From Crossiella sp. S99.2 (GTDB lineage Bacteria > Actinomycetota > Actinomycetes > Mycobacteriales > Pseudonocardiaceae), in NCBI RefSeq assembly GCF_023094165.1, contig NZ_JALMDK010000001.1, positions 806,001 through 870,000 on the forward strand: a DNA stretch of 64,000 bases. The letters run 5' to 3'. The notes under the pieces are model-generated. The model made no database searches, had not been told where the DNA came from, and saw only the letters and a program-made list of their open reading frames with translations. Positions 9,853-17,753 of the stretch are shown here, piece after piece (the first letter of the stretch is position 1; each line of letters opens with the position of its first letter). A program made the position numbers and the translations under genes.

Positions 9853-10743
9853 GTGACTGAAACTCCGGCACCGGCCGGGCCGCAGGGCGTCTCGCTCCTC
9901 GGCCCGGCCGATGTGCGTCGGCTGGCCGCCGAGCTGGACGTGCGTCCCACCAAGAAGCTGGGGCAGAACTTCGTGCACGACCCCAACACGGTGCGCCGCA
10001 TCGTGTGGGAGGCCGGGCTCACCGCCGAGGACGTCGTGCTGGAGGTCGGGCCGGGACTCGGCTCGCTGACCCTGGCCCTGCTGCCCGCCTGCGCTGGCGT
10101 GGTCGCGGTGGAGATCGACCCGGTGCTGGCCGGTCTGCTGCCTACCACCGCCGCCGAACGCGCGCCGGAGCTGGCGGCGAACCTGCGGGTGGTGCTGGCC
10201 GACGCGATGCGGGTGCGCGCCGCCGACCTCGGCGAGCCCGCGCCGACCGCGCTGGTGGCCAACCTGCCCTACAACGTGGCCGTGCCGGTGGTGCTGCACC
10301 TGCTGGCCGAACTGCCCTCGCTGCGCACCGGCCTGGTCATGGTGCAGGCCGAGGTCGCCGACCGGCTGGCCGCCGGCCCCGGCAGCCGGATCTACGGCGT
10401 GCCCAGTGTCAAGGCCGCCTGGTACGCCGGGATGCGCCGGGCCTCCGCGGTGCCGCGCGCGGTGTTCTGGCCGGTGCCCAACGTGGACTCCGCGCTGGTC
10501 GCCTTCACCCGCAGGGCCGAGCCCGAGGGTGCGGACAAGGCCGCGGTGTTCGCGGTGATCGAGGCCGCCTTCGCCCAGCGCCGCAAGGGCCTGCGCGCCG
10601 CGCTGGCGAACTGGGCCGGATCCGCCGACCGGGCGGGCCGGGTGCTGGCCGCGGCCGGGATCGAGCCGACCGCCAGGGGCGAGCAGCTCGACATCCACGC
10701 CTTCGTCAAGATCGCCAAAACCGAGGCGGAACTCGGGGAATAA
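9853..10743 (+). CDS. ksgA: 16S rRNA (adenine1518-N6/adenine1519-N6)-dimethyltransferase
   Basis: KsgA dimethylates two adjacent adenines in helix 45 of 16S rRNA using SAM. The product has 296 residues. Motifs are [10 protein letters not shown] at the N-terminus, the SAM-binding [10 protein letters not shown], the acidic VVAVEID strand end and the catalytic [10 protein letters not shown] chose GTG 9853, only 10 bases after the rpfB stop; a GGCGGG just upstream could be a weak ribosome binding site. It is probably co-transcribed with rpfB. Confidence 0.96.
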   Translation: MTETPAPAGPQGVSLLGPADVRRLAAELDVRPTKKLGQNFVHDPNTVRRIVWEAGLTAEDVVLEVGPGLGSLTLALLPACAGVVAVEIDPVLAGLLPTTAAERAPELAANLRVVLADAMRVRAADLGEPAPTALVANLPYNVAVPVVLHLLAELPSLRTGLVMVQAEVADRLAAGPGSRIYGVPSVKAAWYAGMRRASAVPRAVFWPVPNVDSALVAFTRRAEPEGADKAAVFAVIEAAFAQRRKGLRAALANWAGSADRAGRVLAAAGIEPTARGEQLDIHAFVKIAKTEAELGE

Positions 10744-10875
10744 CCACGCTGGGTGCCGTGTTGACCTCAAGGGGTGCGTTCGTCGCACCTGCTTGTTCGT
10801 TACAGCATGTGATCTGGCGAACGAACCACGGCCGAACGGGCGGATCCACTTGCTTTTCTTCGAGTGGGTCCGTTG

Positions 10876-10881
10876 TACTGT
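10876..10881 (+). promoter_or_regulatory. -10 box for the metNIQ leader transcript
   Basis: TACTGT, the same hexamer as in the rpfB promoter, lies 9 bases before the first base of the SAM aptamer, putting the transcript start near 10888. No well-spaced -35 is seen; TTGCTT at 10850 is 20 bases away. Confidence 0.45.
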
Positions 10882-10890
10882 CCGAGTAAA

Positions 10891-10978
10891 TCCATCCCGA
10901 GCGGCCGAGAGACCTGGATCTGTGAAGCCGCAGCAACCGCCCAGTCCCTGGGCAGGTGCTACCGCCAGGAGCGATGGA
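10891..10978 (+). ncRNA. SAM riboswitch aptamer of the SAM-I clan (S-box-like)
   Basis: The core follows the S-box consensus: GAGAGAC, TGAAGCCGCAGCAACC and AGGTGCTACC. P1 is TCCATC (10891-10896) with GATGGA (10973-10978). P2 is GCGGC (10901-10905) with GCCGC (10927-10931). P3 is GCCCAG (10939-10944) with CTGGGC (10948-10953). The pseudoknot pairs CCTGG (10913-10917) with CCAGG (10965-10969). A normal P4 arm is missing, which points to a SAM-IV or SAM-I/IV variant rather than classical SAM-I. It precedes methionine transporter genes, as expected. The RBS of the leader peptide overlaps the 3' strand of P1. Confidence 0.88.
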
Positions 10979-10984
10979 GCAGAC

Positions 10985-11062
10985 ATGAAGCTCATGCACG
11001 TACTTACGCGCCGACGCGTAGTCGATCACGGCCGTCGCACGGTCACCGGTTGTCGATCCTGA
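10985..11062 (+). CDS. 25-residue putative leader peptide upstream of metN
   Basis: ATG 10985 follows GGAG (10976-10979) at a 5-base spacing. The 25-residue peptide contains LTRRRVVD, more arginines and a Cys at position 23 near the end. This resembles the short actinobacterial leader peptides (RRRHVD...LC type) found before sulfur-metabolism genes. The GGAG overlaps three bases of P1 of the SAM aptamer, so SAM binding could hide this RBS. Translation of the peptide may in turn affect folding or termination in the 130 bases before metN. Confidence 0.7.
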   Translation: MKLMHVLTRRRVVDHGRRTVTGCRS

Positions 11063-11122
11063 CCGGTCTGCCGCCCGTCTGACGGCGCGCTCTCCTCCAC
11101 CAGAACGCTCTACCCGCTTTCT

Positions 11123-11140
11123 GCCCGGGACCAACCGGGC
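11123..11140 (+). other. Hairpin in the metN leader
   Basis: GCCCGG (11123-11128) pairs with CCGGGC (11135-11140) around a 6-base loop. It lies between the leader peptide stop and the metN RBS. No U-run follows, so it is not a textbook terminator. It may be part of an expression platform or a Rho-dependent attenuator. Confidence 0.4.
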
Positions 11141-11192
11141 AACAGGTGTGCGCGGGCCGCCGAGCGCGGTTCCGCCCTGCCATGGAGACATC

Positions 11193-12215
11193 GTGATCAC
11201 AGTTGAGAACCTGACCAAGGCCTACCGGGGCCGCAGTGGCACGACCGTCGCACTCGACGGCGTCTCGCTCCAGGTCCCCGCTGGAACGGTGTGCGGCGTC
11301 GTCGGCGAGAGCGGCGCGGGCAAGTCCACGCTCGCCCGGTGCATCGCATTGCTGGAACAGCCCGACTCGGGCGGCATCCTGGTCGACGGCACCGACCTGG
11401 TGACGCTGCGCGGCTCCGCGCTGCGCGCCGCCCGCCGCCAGATCGGCGTGGTGCCGCAGAACGACTCGCTGCTGCGTCAGCGCACCGCGGCGGGCAACAT
11501 CGCGCTGCCGCTGGAGGCCGCGGGCGCGCCGGTGGAATCCCGGCGCAAGCGGGTGGTCGAACTGCTCGACCTGGTCGGCCTGGCCGACAAGGCAGGCAAC
11601 TACCCGGACCAGCTCTCCGGCGGGCAGCGCCAGCGCGTCGCCATCGCCCGCGCGCTGGCCGCCAACCCCTCGGTGCTGCTGGCCGACGAGCCCACCTCCG
11701 CGCTGGACCCGGACACCACCGCCTCGGTGCTGACCGTGCTGGACCGGGCCCGCGCCGAACTGGGCGTGACCGTGCTGGTGGTCACGCACGACATGGGCGT
11801 GGTGCGGCGGATCTGCGATGACGTCGCGGTGCTCGACCGCGGCCAGGTGGTCGAGCACGGCAAGGTGCTCGACCTGGTCACCCAGGCCGGTTCGCGCACC
11901 TCCGGCGCGCTGCTGCCGGGCGTGGAGGACATCGTGCGCGCCGGGGACACCGACGCCCGCTTCGACCGGGTGGCCGATGTCGTGCTGGTCGGCTTCGCCG
12001 CGGTCGGCGCGCTGCTGCCCGAGGCGGCCAGCCGCTTCGAGGTGGACCTGAACCTGCTGGGCGGCGGGATGACCCGTCTCGCCGACACCCCCGTGGCCCG
12101 GTTCCGGGTCGCGTTGACCGGAGCCAACGCCGACGCGGCCTTCGACTGGATCGCCGAGCGCGGCGCCGTCGTCCGCCGCCGGCCGACTGTGCTCGCTGGA
12201 GGAGCAGCCGCGTGA
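11193..12215 (+). CDS. metN: Methionine ABC transporter ATP-binding protein
   Basis: MetN powers import of methionine with MetI and MetQ. The 340-residue product starts at GTG 11193 behind GGAG (11183-11186). It has Walker A GESGAGKS (residues 38-45), a Q-loop, the signature LSGGQRQRVAIARAL and Walker B LLADEPTSALDP. The C-terminal about 75 residues form the regulatory NIL/C2 domain that binds methionine and inhibits transport in characterised MetN proteins. Its stop overlaps the metI start (GTGA). Expression is probably controlled by the upstream SAM aptamer. Confidence 0.95.
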   Translation: MITVENLTKAYRGRSGTTVALDGVSLQVPAGTVCGVVGESGAGKSTLARCIALLEQPDSGGILVDGTDLVTLRGSALRAARRQIGVVPQNDSLLRQRTAAGNIALPLEAAGAPVESRRKRVVELLDLVGLADKAGNYPDQLSGGQRQRVAIARALAANPSVLLADEPTSALDPDTTASVLTVLDRARAELGVTVLVVTHDMGVVRRICDDVAVLDRGQVVEHGKVLDLVTQAGSRTSGALLPGVEDIVRAGDTDARFDRVADVVLVGFAAVGALLPEAASRFEVDLNLLGGGMTRLADTPVARFRVALTGANADAAFDWIAERGAVVRRRPTVLAGGAAA

Positions 12216-12895
12216 AACAGGCAACACCCTGGGCGGAAGTATTCGACAAGCTCGCCCAGGCGGGGGCCGAGACCGGCCTGATGGTCGGACTCGGCACCCT
12301 GTTCGCGGTGCTCGGCGGCGTCCCGCTCGGCGTGCTGCTGCACGCCAGCGCACCCGGCGGACTGCGCCCGCAACCGCTGATCTACCGGGTGCTGGGCTTC
12401 ATCGTGGACCTGACCAGGTCGCTGCCGTTCATCATCCTGCTGGTCGCGCTCATCCCGCTGACCCGAGCGCTGGTGGGCAGCTACATCGGCAGCGGTCCGG
12501 CGACCGTGCCGCTGACCATCGGCGCGATCCCGTTCCTGGCCCGGCTGGTGCAGTCCGCGCTGCGGGAGGTGCCGGTCGGCGTGGTGGAGGCCGCGCTGAC
12601 CACCGGCGCGAGCAAGCCCAAGATCGTGCGCAGTGTGCTGGTCAAGGAGGCCGGTCCGGCGCTGATCTCGGCCATCGGGGTTACCGCGGTCGCGCTGATC
12701 GGCTACTCCGCGATGGCCGGCGCGGTCGGCGGCGGTGGCCTGGGCAACCTGGCCATCACCTACGGCTACCAGCGCTTCGACTCCCGGTTGCTCTACACCT
12801 CGGTGGCCGCGCTCGCCGCGCTCACCTTCCTCGTGCAATACCTCTTTGATCTTGTTTCGCGCACGGTCGACCGTCGCCGCCAGATCACCGTCTAG
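12212..12895 (+). CDS. metI: Methionine ABC transporter permease
   Basis: This 227-residue inner-membrane permease has about five hydrophobic helices and the EAA-like coupling segment, here VVEAALTTGASKPKIVRSVL. It overlaps metN by four bases and is followed 14 bases later by metQ, completing the metNIQ set. Confidence 0.95.
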   Translation: MKQATPWAEVFDKLAQAGAETGLMVGLGTLFAVLGGVPLGVLLHASAPGGLRPQPLIYRVLGFIVDLTRSLPFIILLVALIPLTRALVGSYIGSGPATVPLTIGAIPFLARLVQSALREVPVGVVEAALTTGASKPKIVRSVLVKEAGPALISAIGVTAVALIGYSAMAGAVGGGGLGNLAITYGYQRFDSRLLYTSVAALAALTFLVQYLFDLVSRTVDRRRQITV

Positions 12896-12909
12896 ATAGG
12901 ACCAGTTCC

Positions 12910-13722
12910 ATGCGCGTCAGCGCCCTCATCGCGACCGTCGTCACCGCCGCCCTCACCCTGACCGCCTGCGGCGGCGGCGCCGACAACGCCGCCAACCAGG
13001 AGGCCACCCTTCGGGTCGCGGTCAGCCCGGTGCCACACGCCAAGATCCTCAACTGGGTCAAGGACAACCTGGCCGCGAGCAAGAACCTCAAGATCGAGGT
13101 GGTGGAGTTCCAGGACTACGTGCTGCCCAACACCTCGCTGGTGGACAAGCAGCTGGAGGCCAACTACTTCCAGCACGTGCCTTACCTCACCGAGTTCCTC
13201 AAGGAGCGCGGCGGCGACCTGAAGTTCGTCACCCCGGTGCACATCGAGCCGCTGGCGGTGTTCTCCAAGAAGGTCAAGAACATCGCCGACCTGCCCAGCG
13301 GCGGCAAGGTGGCGCTGTCCCAGGACGCCTCCAACCAGACCCGCGCGCTCAAGCTGCTGCAGGCCAACGGCGTGCTCAAGCTCAAGCCGGGCACCGAGGC
13401 GGGCGCGGCGCTCAAGGACATCGGGGAGAACCCGAAGAACCTCAAGTTCGTCGAGCTGGAGCCGGCCCAGCTGGCCCGCAGCCTGGACGACACCGACGCC
13501 TCCATCGTCAACGGCAACTACGCCATCGACGCCGGCCTGGACCCGATCAAGGGCTCGCTCGCGGTGGAGAAGGCCGAGAACAACCCCTACGCCAACGGCC
13601 TGGTCACCCGGCCGGAGCTGGTCGAGGACAAGCGGATCAAGGCACTGGCCGAGCTGCTGACCTCGCAGCAGACCAGGGACTACATCCAGAAGCAGTTCGC
13701 GGGCGCGGTCATCCCCGCCTGA
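12910..13722 (+). CDS. metQ: Methionine-binding lipoprotein MetQ
   Basis: This 270-residue lipoprotein has the lipobox LTAC with Cys20 after a hydrophobic signal. The mature part is a NlpA/MetQ-type binding protein: RVAVSPVPHAKIL near the N-terminus and VEFQDYVLPN and NYFQHVPYL downstream are family hallmarks. It delivers methionine to MetNI at the outer face of the membrane. AGGACC precedes the ATG. A large hairpin follows the stop and probably ends the operon. Confidence 0.95.
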   Translation: MRVSALIATVVTAALTLTACGGGADNAANQEATLRVAVSPVPHAKILNWVKDNLAASKNLKIEVVEFQDYVLPNTSLVDKQLEANYFQHVPYLTEFLKERGGDLKFVTPVHIEPLAVFSKKVKNIADLPSGGKVALSQDASNQTRALKLLQANGVLKLKPGTEAGAALKDIGENPKNLKFVELEPAQLARSLDDTDASIVNGNYAIDAGLDPIKGSLAVEKAENNPYANGLVTRPELVEDKRIKALAELLTSQQTRDYIQKQFAGAVIPA

Positions 13723-13751
13723 ACGGCTGCAACCGGGAACTGAGCGCGACC

Positions 13752-13826
13752 GTCCGGCTCCCGCCCGTGGCAGACTTTCGCCAACCGGCAGAAAGTCGTC
13801 CGCGGTGCGGGAGCCGGACATGTTTT
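13752..13826 (+). terminator. Composite hairpin terminator after metQ
   Basis: The outer arms GTCCGGCTCCCGC (13752-13764) and GCGGGAGCCGGAC (13807-13819) pair perfectly over 13 bp. Inside is a second 7-bp stem, GACTTTC/GAAAGTC (13773-13779, 13791-13797). TTTT follows at 13823-13826. It sits between metQ and the ispE promoter. Confidence 0.7.
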
Positions 13827-13840
13827 GTCGATCGAACACG

Positions 13841-13846
13841 TAGGCT
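13841..13846 (+). promoter_or_regulatory. -10 box for leaderless ispE
   Basis: TAGGCT is followed by 6 bases and then GTG 13853, with no Shine-Dalgarno. The layout matches other likely leaderless genes in this window. Confidence 0.55.
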
Positions 13847-13852
13847 GGGAGC

Positions 13853-14818
13853 GTGCTGGCAGTCGTTCCACCACCGGTCATCGTCCGCGCCCCGGCCAAG
13901 GTCAATGTGCATCTTGCCGTCGGGGATGTGCGCAAGGACGGCTACCACGACCTGCTGACCGTCTTCCAGGCGTTGTCCCTGAACGACGAGGTCACCGTCG
14001 CGGTCGCCGACGAGCCGGGGATCGAGGTGGTCGGCGACAGCGCGGAGATGGTCCCGGCCGACTTCTCCAACCTGGCCTGGAAGGCAGTGCAGGCGCTGGC
14101 CGAGTACGTGGGCCGGGATCCGAAGGACCCCAAGGTCCGGGTGCACATCCGCAAGGGCATCCCGGTGGCAGGCGGCATGGCCGGCGGCAGCGCGGACGCG
14201 GCCGCCACCCTGGTCGGGCTGGCCTCGCTGTGGAAGCTGGAGATCGGCAAGGACGAGCTGGCCGATGTGGCCGCCGCGCTCGGCGCGGATGTGCCGTTCT
14301 GCCTGCACGGCGGCACCGCGCTCGGCTCCGGCCGGGGCGACCGGCTGGTCCCGGTGCTGGCCAGGCACCAGTTCCACTGGGTGCTCGCGCTCGACCACGA
14401 GGGCCTGTCCACGCCCTCGGTGTTCAAGGAACTGGACCGGCTGCGCGCCGAGGGCGAACCGCCTCGGGTCGGCGCGGTCGAGCCCGTGGTGGAGGCACTG
14501 GCCACCGGCGACCCGCGCCAGCTCGCGCTGCTGCTGGGCAACGACCTGCAGGCCGCCGCGGTCTCGCTGCGGCCGGCGCTGCGCCGCACCCTGCGCGCCG
14601 GGGTGGACGCGGGCGCGCTGGCCGGCATCGTCTCCGGCTCCGGCCCGACCTGCGCGTTCCTCTGCCAGGACGGCGAGTCCGCGGTCCGGGTCGCCGCGGA
14701 GCTGTCCGGGGTCGGCGTGTGCCGTACCGTGCGAGTGGCACAGGGGCCGGTGCACGGCGCCAGGGTGATGAGCGTCGAGGAAGCCCCTCGTTCCGCTCCG
14801 CCCGAGGTGCACGCCTAG
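13853..14818 (+). CDS. ispE: 4-diphosphocytidyl-2-C-methyl-D-erythritol kinase
   Basis: IspE phosphorylates CDP-methylerythritol in the MEP isoprenoid pathway. This GHMP kinase has 321 residues. APAKVNVHL at the N-terminus carries the catalytic Lys (K16), the ATP loop is [15 protein letters not shown] (about 104-118), and the third GHMP motif is [11 protein letters not shown]. In mycobacteria ispE directly follows ksgA; here the met operon lies between them and ispE has its own promoter. Confidence 0.95.
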   Translation: MLAVVPPPVIVRAPAKVNVHLAVGDVRKDGYHDLLTVFQALSLNDEVTVAVADEPGIEVVGDSAEMVPADFSNLAWKAVQALAEYVGRDPKDPKVRVHIRKGIPVAGGMAGGSADAAATLVGLASLWKLEIGKDELADVAAALGADVPFCLHGGTALGSGRGDRLVPVLARHQFHWVLALDHEGLSTPSVFKELDRLRAEGEPPRVGAVEPVVEALATGDPRQLALLLGNDLQAAAVSLRPALRRTLRAGVDAGALAGIVSGSGPTCAFLCQDGESAVRVAAELSGVGVCRTVRVAQGPVHGARVMSVEEAPRSAPPEVHA

Positions 14819-14870
14819 GACCTGCTGGTCCTGCGCGGTCGGCAACTCAAGTGGAGAACGCGAACTTCTG

Positions 14871-16667
14871 ATGGTCAACCTGGTCAACCTGGAGTCCGTG
14901 TCCAAGTCCTACGGCGTTCGGCCGTTGCTGGACGCGGTCTCACTCGGCGTGTCCCAAGGCGATCGCATCGGCGTGGTCGGCCTCAACGGCGGCGGCAAGA
15001 CCACGCTGCTGGAGGTGCTCGCCGGGATCGAACCACCCGATGAGGGCCGGGTCAGCCGCAGCCGCGACCTGCGGATGGCCGTGGTCACCCAGCGCAGCGA
15101 ACTCCCGGCAGGCGCCACCGTGCGCTCGCTGGTGCTCGACCCGCTCGGCTTCGCCGCCGAACACGAGTGGGCGGCCGATCCCAAGGCGCGCAACGTGATG
15201 GACGGGCTTGGCGTGACCGCGCTCGGCCTGGACAGCCCGCTGGAGGAGATGTCCGGTGGCGAGCGCCGCCGGGTCGCGCTGGCCGCGGCGCTGGTCCAGG
15301 AGCTGGACCTGATCGTGCTGGACGAGCCGACCAACCACCTGGACGTGGAGGGCGTGCGCTGGCTGGCCGAGCACCTGCTCACCCGGCGCGGCGCGCTGGT
15401 GGTGGTCACCCACGATCGCTGGTTCCTGGACACGGTGTGCACCACGACCTGGGAGGTCGTGGGCGGCAAGGTCGAGCAGTACGAGGGCGGCTACGCGGAC
15501 TGGATCTTCGCCCGCGCCGAGCGCGCCAGGGTCGCGGACACCCTGGAGGAGAAGCGGAAGAACCTGGCCCGCAAGGAGCTGGCCTGGCTGCGCCGCGGCG
15601 CGCCGGCCCGCACCGCCAAGCCCCGGTACCGGATCGAGGCCGCGGAGAGCCTGATCGCCGACGTGCCGCCGCCGCGGGACACCGTCGAACTGGTCAGCTT
15701 CGCCCGCCGCCGCCTGGGCAAGACCGTGCTGGAGATCGAGAACGTCGACCTGTCCATCCCGGACCGCGCCCTGCTGACCGACGTCACCTGGCGGATCGGC
15801 CCCGGCGACCGGATCGGCCTGGTCGGCGTCAACGGCTCCGGCAAGACCACCCTGCTGCGACTGCTCGCCGGCGAACGCGAACCCGAAGCGGGCAAACGCA
15901 TCCAGGGCCAGACGGTCCGCCTGGCGCACCTGTCCCAGGAACTCACCGACCTGCCGCCGACCCAGCGCGTGCTGGAGGCGGTGGAGGAGGTCGCCCGCCG
16001 GGTGACGCTCGGCAAACGCGAGCTGTCCGCCTCCCAGCTGGCCGAACTCTTCGGCTTCCCAGCGCAACGCCAGTGGACGCCGGTCGGCGACCTCTCCGGC
16101 GGCGAACGCCGCAGGCTGCAGCTCGCCCGCCTGCTGATGGCCGAGCCCAACGTGCTGCTGCTGGACGAGCCCACCAACGACCTGGACATCGACACCCTCC
16201 AGCAACTGGAGGACCTGCTCGACTCCTGGCCCGGCACCCTGGTGGTGGTCAGCCACGATCGCTACCTGGTGGAACGGGTCTGCGACCAGGTCGTCGCGCT
16301 CTTCGGCGACGGCAAGATCGCGCACCTGGTCGGCGGCATCGACGAATACCTGCGCCGCCGCGAGGAAAGCGGCCAGCTGGGCCTGATCGCCCGTGCCACC
16401 CTGGCCGCCGCCGAACCCCTCGCCCCCGCCCCGGCCCCCACCGGCCCCAGCGCCGCCGACACCCGCGCTGCCCGCAAGGAACTCGCCCGCCTGGAACGCC
16501 AGTTCGAGAAACTGGCCAAGCGCGAGGCCGAGTTGCACGCCGCCCTGGCCGAGGCCGCGACGGACTCGACCCGGCTGCTCAAGCTGGACGCGGAACTGCG
16601 CTCGGTGCTGGCGGAGAAGTCGGACGTGGAGGAGCAGTGGCTGCTGGCGGCGGACGCCGCCGAGTAG
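14871..16667 (+). CDS. ABC-F family ATPase (Uup-like)
   Basis: This 598-residue protein has two ABC domains and no membrane segment. The first has GLNGGGKTT, MSGGERRRVALA and VLDEPTNHLD; the second has GVNGSGKTT, LSGGERRRLQLA and LLDEPTNDLD. The linker is rich in Lys and Arg. The last about 80 residues are predicted coiled coil (repeated A/L/E/R after an Ala-Pro stretch), as in Uup. ABC-F proteins bind ribosomes or nucleic acid and relieve stalls; some give antibiotic resistance. The Uup-like tail favours a housekeeping role. The gene begins 52 bases after ispE. Confidence 0.9.
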   Translation: MVNLVNLESVSKSYGVRPLLDAVSLGVSQGDRIGVVGLNGGGKTTLLEVLAGIEPPDEGRVSRSRDLRMAVVTQRSELPAGATVRSLVLDPLGFAAEHEWAADPKARNVMDGLGVTALGLDSPLEEMSGGERRRVALAAALVQELDLIVLDEPTNHLDVEGVRWLAEHLLTRRGALVVVTHDRWFLDTVCTTTWEVVGGKVEQYEGGYADWIFARAERARVADTLEEKRKNLARKELAWLRRGAPARTAKPRYRIEAAESLIADVPPPRDTVELVSFARRRLGKTVLEIENVDLSIPDRALLTDVTWRIGPGDRIGLVGVNGSGKTTLLRLLAGEREPEAGKRIQGQTVRLAHLSQELTDLPPTQRVLEAVEEVARRVTLGKRELSASQLAELFGFPAQRQWTPVGDLSGGERRRLQLARLLMAEPNVLLLDEPTNDLDIDTLQQLEDLLDSWPGTLVVVSHDRYLVERVCDQVVALFGDGKIAHLVGGIDEYLRRREESGQLGLIARATLAAAEPLAPAPAPTGPSAADTRAARKELARLERQFEKLAKREAELHAALAEAATDSTRLLKLDAELRSVLAEKSDVEEQWLLAADAAE

Positions 16668-16677
16668 CCCCCGGACC

Positions 16678-17688
16678 TCACCCCGGCAGCCGCACCAGCA
16701 TCTTGCCGGTGTTGGCCCCCTCGAACACGCTCAGGAACGCCGCCGCGGTGTTGTCCAGGCTCTCGACCACGGTTTCCGCGGTCCGCAGGGTGCCGTCGGC
16801 GAGCCAGCCCGCTGCCTGGCCGATCCAGTCCGGGAACAGGTGGAAGTAGCTGGTCACCAGCATGCCGCGCAGGGTGGCTTCCCGGCTGGCGGCCAGGAAC
16901 AGGTTGTCCGGGCCGGGGACCGGGGTGTTGTAGCCGCTGATCATGCCGACCATGGCGATCCGGCCGTGCGGGCGGATGGCGCCGATCGCGGCCTGCAGGT
17001 GGTCGCCGCCGACGTTGTCGATGTAGACGTCGATGCCGTCGGGGGCGGCCTTGGCCAGCTGGCCGGGCAGGTCGCCCGCGCGGTAGTCCAGGGCGGCGTC
17101 GTAACCGAAGTCGCGCACCAGTTTTTCCGCCTTGACCGGGCCGCCCGCCGAGCCGATCACCCGGGTCGCGCCGAGTTTGCGGGCCACCTGGCCGGCCACA
17201 CTGCCCACCGCGCCCGCCGCCGCGGAGACGAACACCACGTCGCCGGGCAGGACCGGGGCGACCTCCTTGACCGCGGCTTACGCGCTCAGGCCGGTGGTGC
17301 CCAGCACGCCGAGGTAGGCCTGCGGCGGGGCCAGCGCCGGGTCGATCACGGTGACCATGGGTGAGGCCGCGTCCAGCAGGGCGTGTTCCCGCAGGCCGTC
17401 GAAGTGCACCACGGTCGCGCCGACCGGGATCTCCGGCGCCGCACTGGCCAGCACCTCGCCCACCGCGTGCCCTTGCAGCGGGCCGCCGACCGGGAACGGC
17501 TCGATGTAGCTCTCGCTCGCGTTCATCCGGCCGCGCATGTACGGATCGACCGACAGCCAGCTGTTGCGGACCAGGATCTGACCCGGGCCGGGGGCGGGCA
17601 GTTCGGCCTCGGTGATGGTGAAGTGCTCCAGTCCGGGCGCGCCGGCCGGGCGGGCGGTCAGGTGGATCTCGCGGGTCTTCGTCGTCAT
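16678..17688 (-). pseudogene. NADP-dependent oxidoreductase (LTB4-dehydrogenase/CurA-like) broken by one in-frame stop
   Basis: The reading frame from ATG 17688 encodes a medium-chain, zinc-free reductase. The first 136 residues contain SVDPYMRGRM and GHAVGEV and end at LGTTGLSA. A TAA stop at 17280-17278 follows. The same frame then continues at once with AAVKEVAPVLPGDVVFV and the nucleotide-binding AAAGAVGS region, and ends at 16678. The stop falls where a Tyr is usual in this family (LSAYxxL), so a TAC to TAA change explains it. Nothing else is disrupted. It is either a very recent pseudogene or a sequencing error. It is divergent from the AfsR-like regulator, 65 bases away. Confidence 0.85.
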
Positions 17689-17741
17689 GGTCAGGACTGT
17701 CTCAGCGGCCGCGCACGGGCCACTGATGATTTTCTGACGGT

Positions 17742-17747
17742 TAGCGT
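17742..17747 (+). promoter_or_regulatory. -10 box for the leaderless AfsR-like gene
   Basis: TAGCGT is followed by 6 bases and ATG 17754. No ribosome binding site is present. The 65-base gap to the divergent reductase gene must hold both promoters. Confidence 0.5.
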
Positions 17748-17753
17748 GAGCGC

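Noticed and set aside
11123..11140. An intrinsic terminator serving as the SAM riboswitch expression platform
   Set aside because: The stem is only 6 bp and no U-run follows, so I list it only as a hairpin.
14871..16667. A macrolide-type ABC-F resistance determinant
   Set aside because: The C-terminal coiled coil and overall layout are Uup-like, and no antibiotic biosynthetic genes are nearby.
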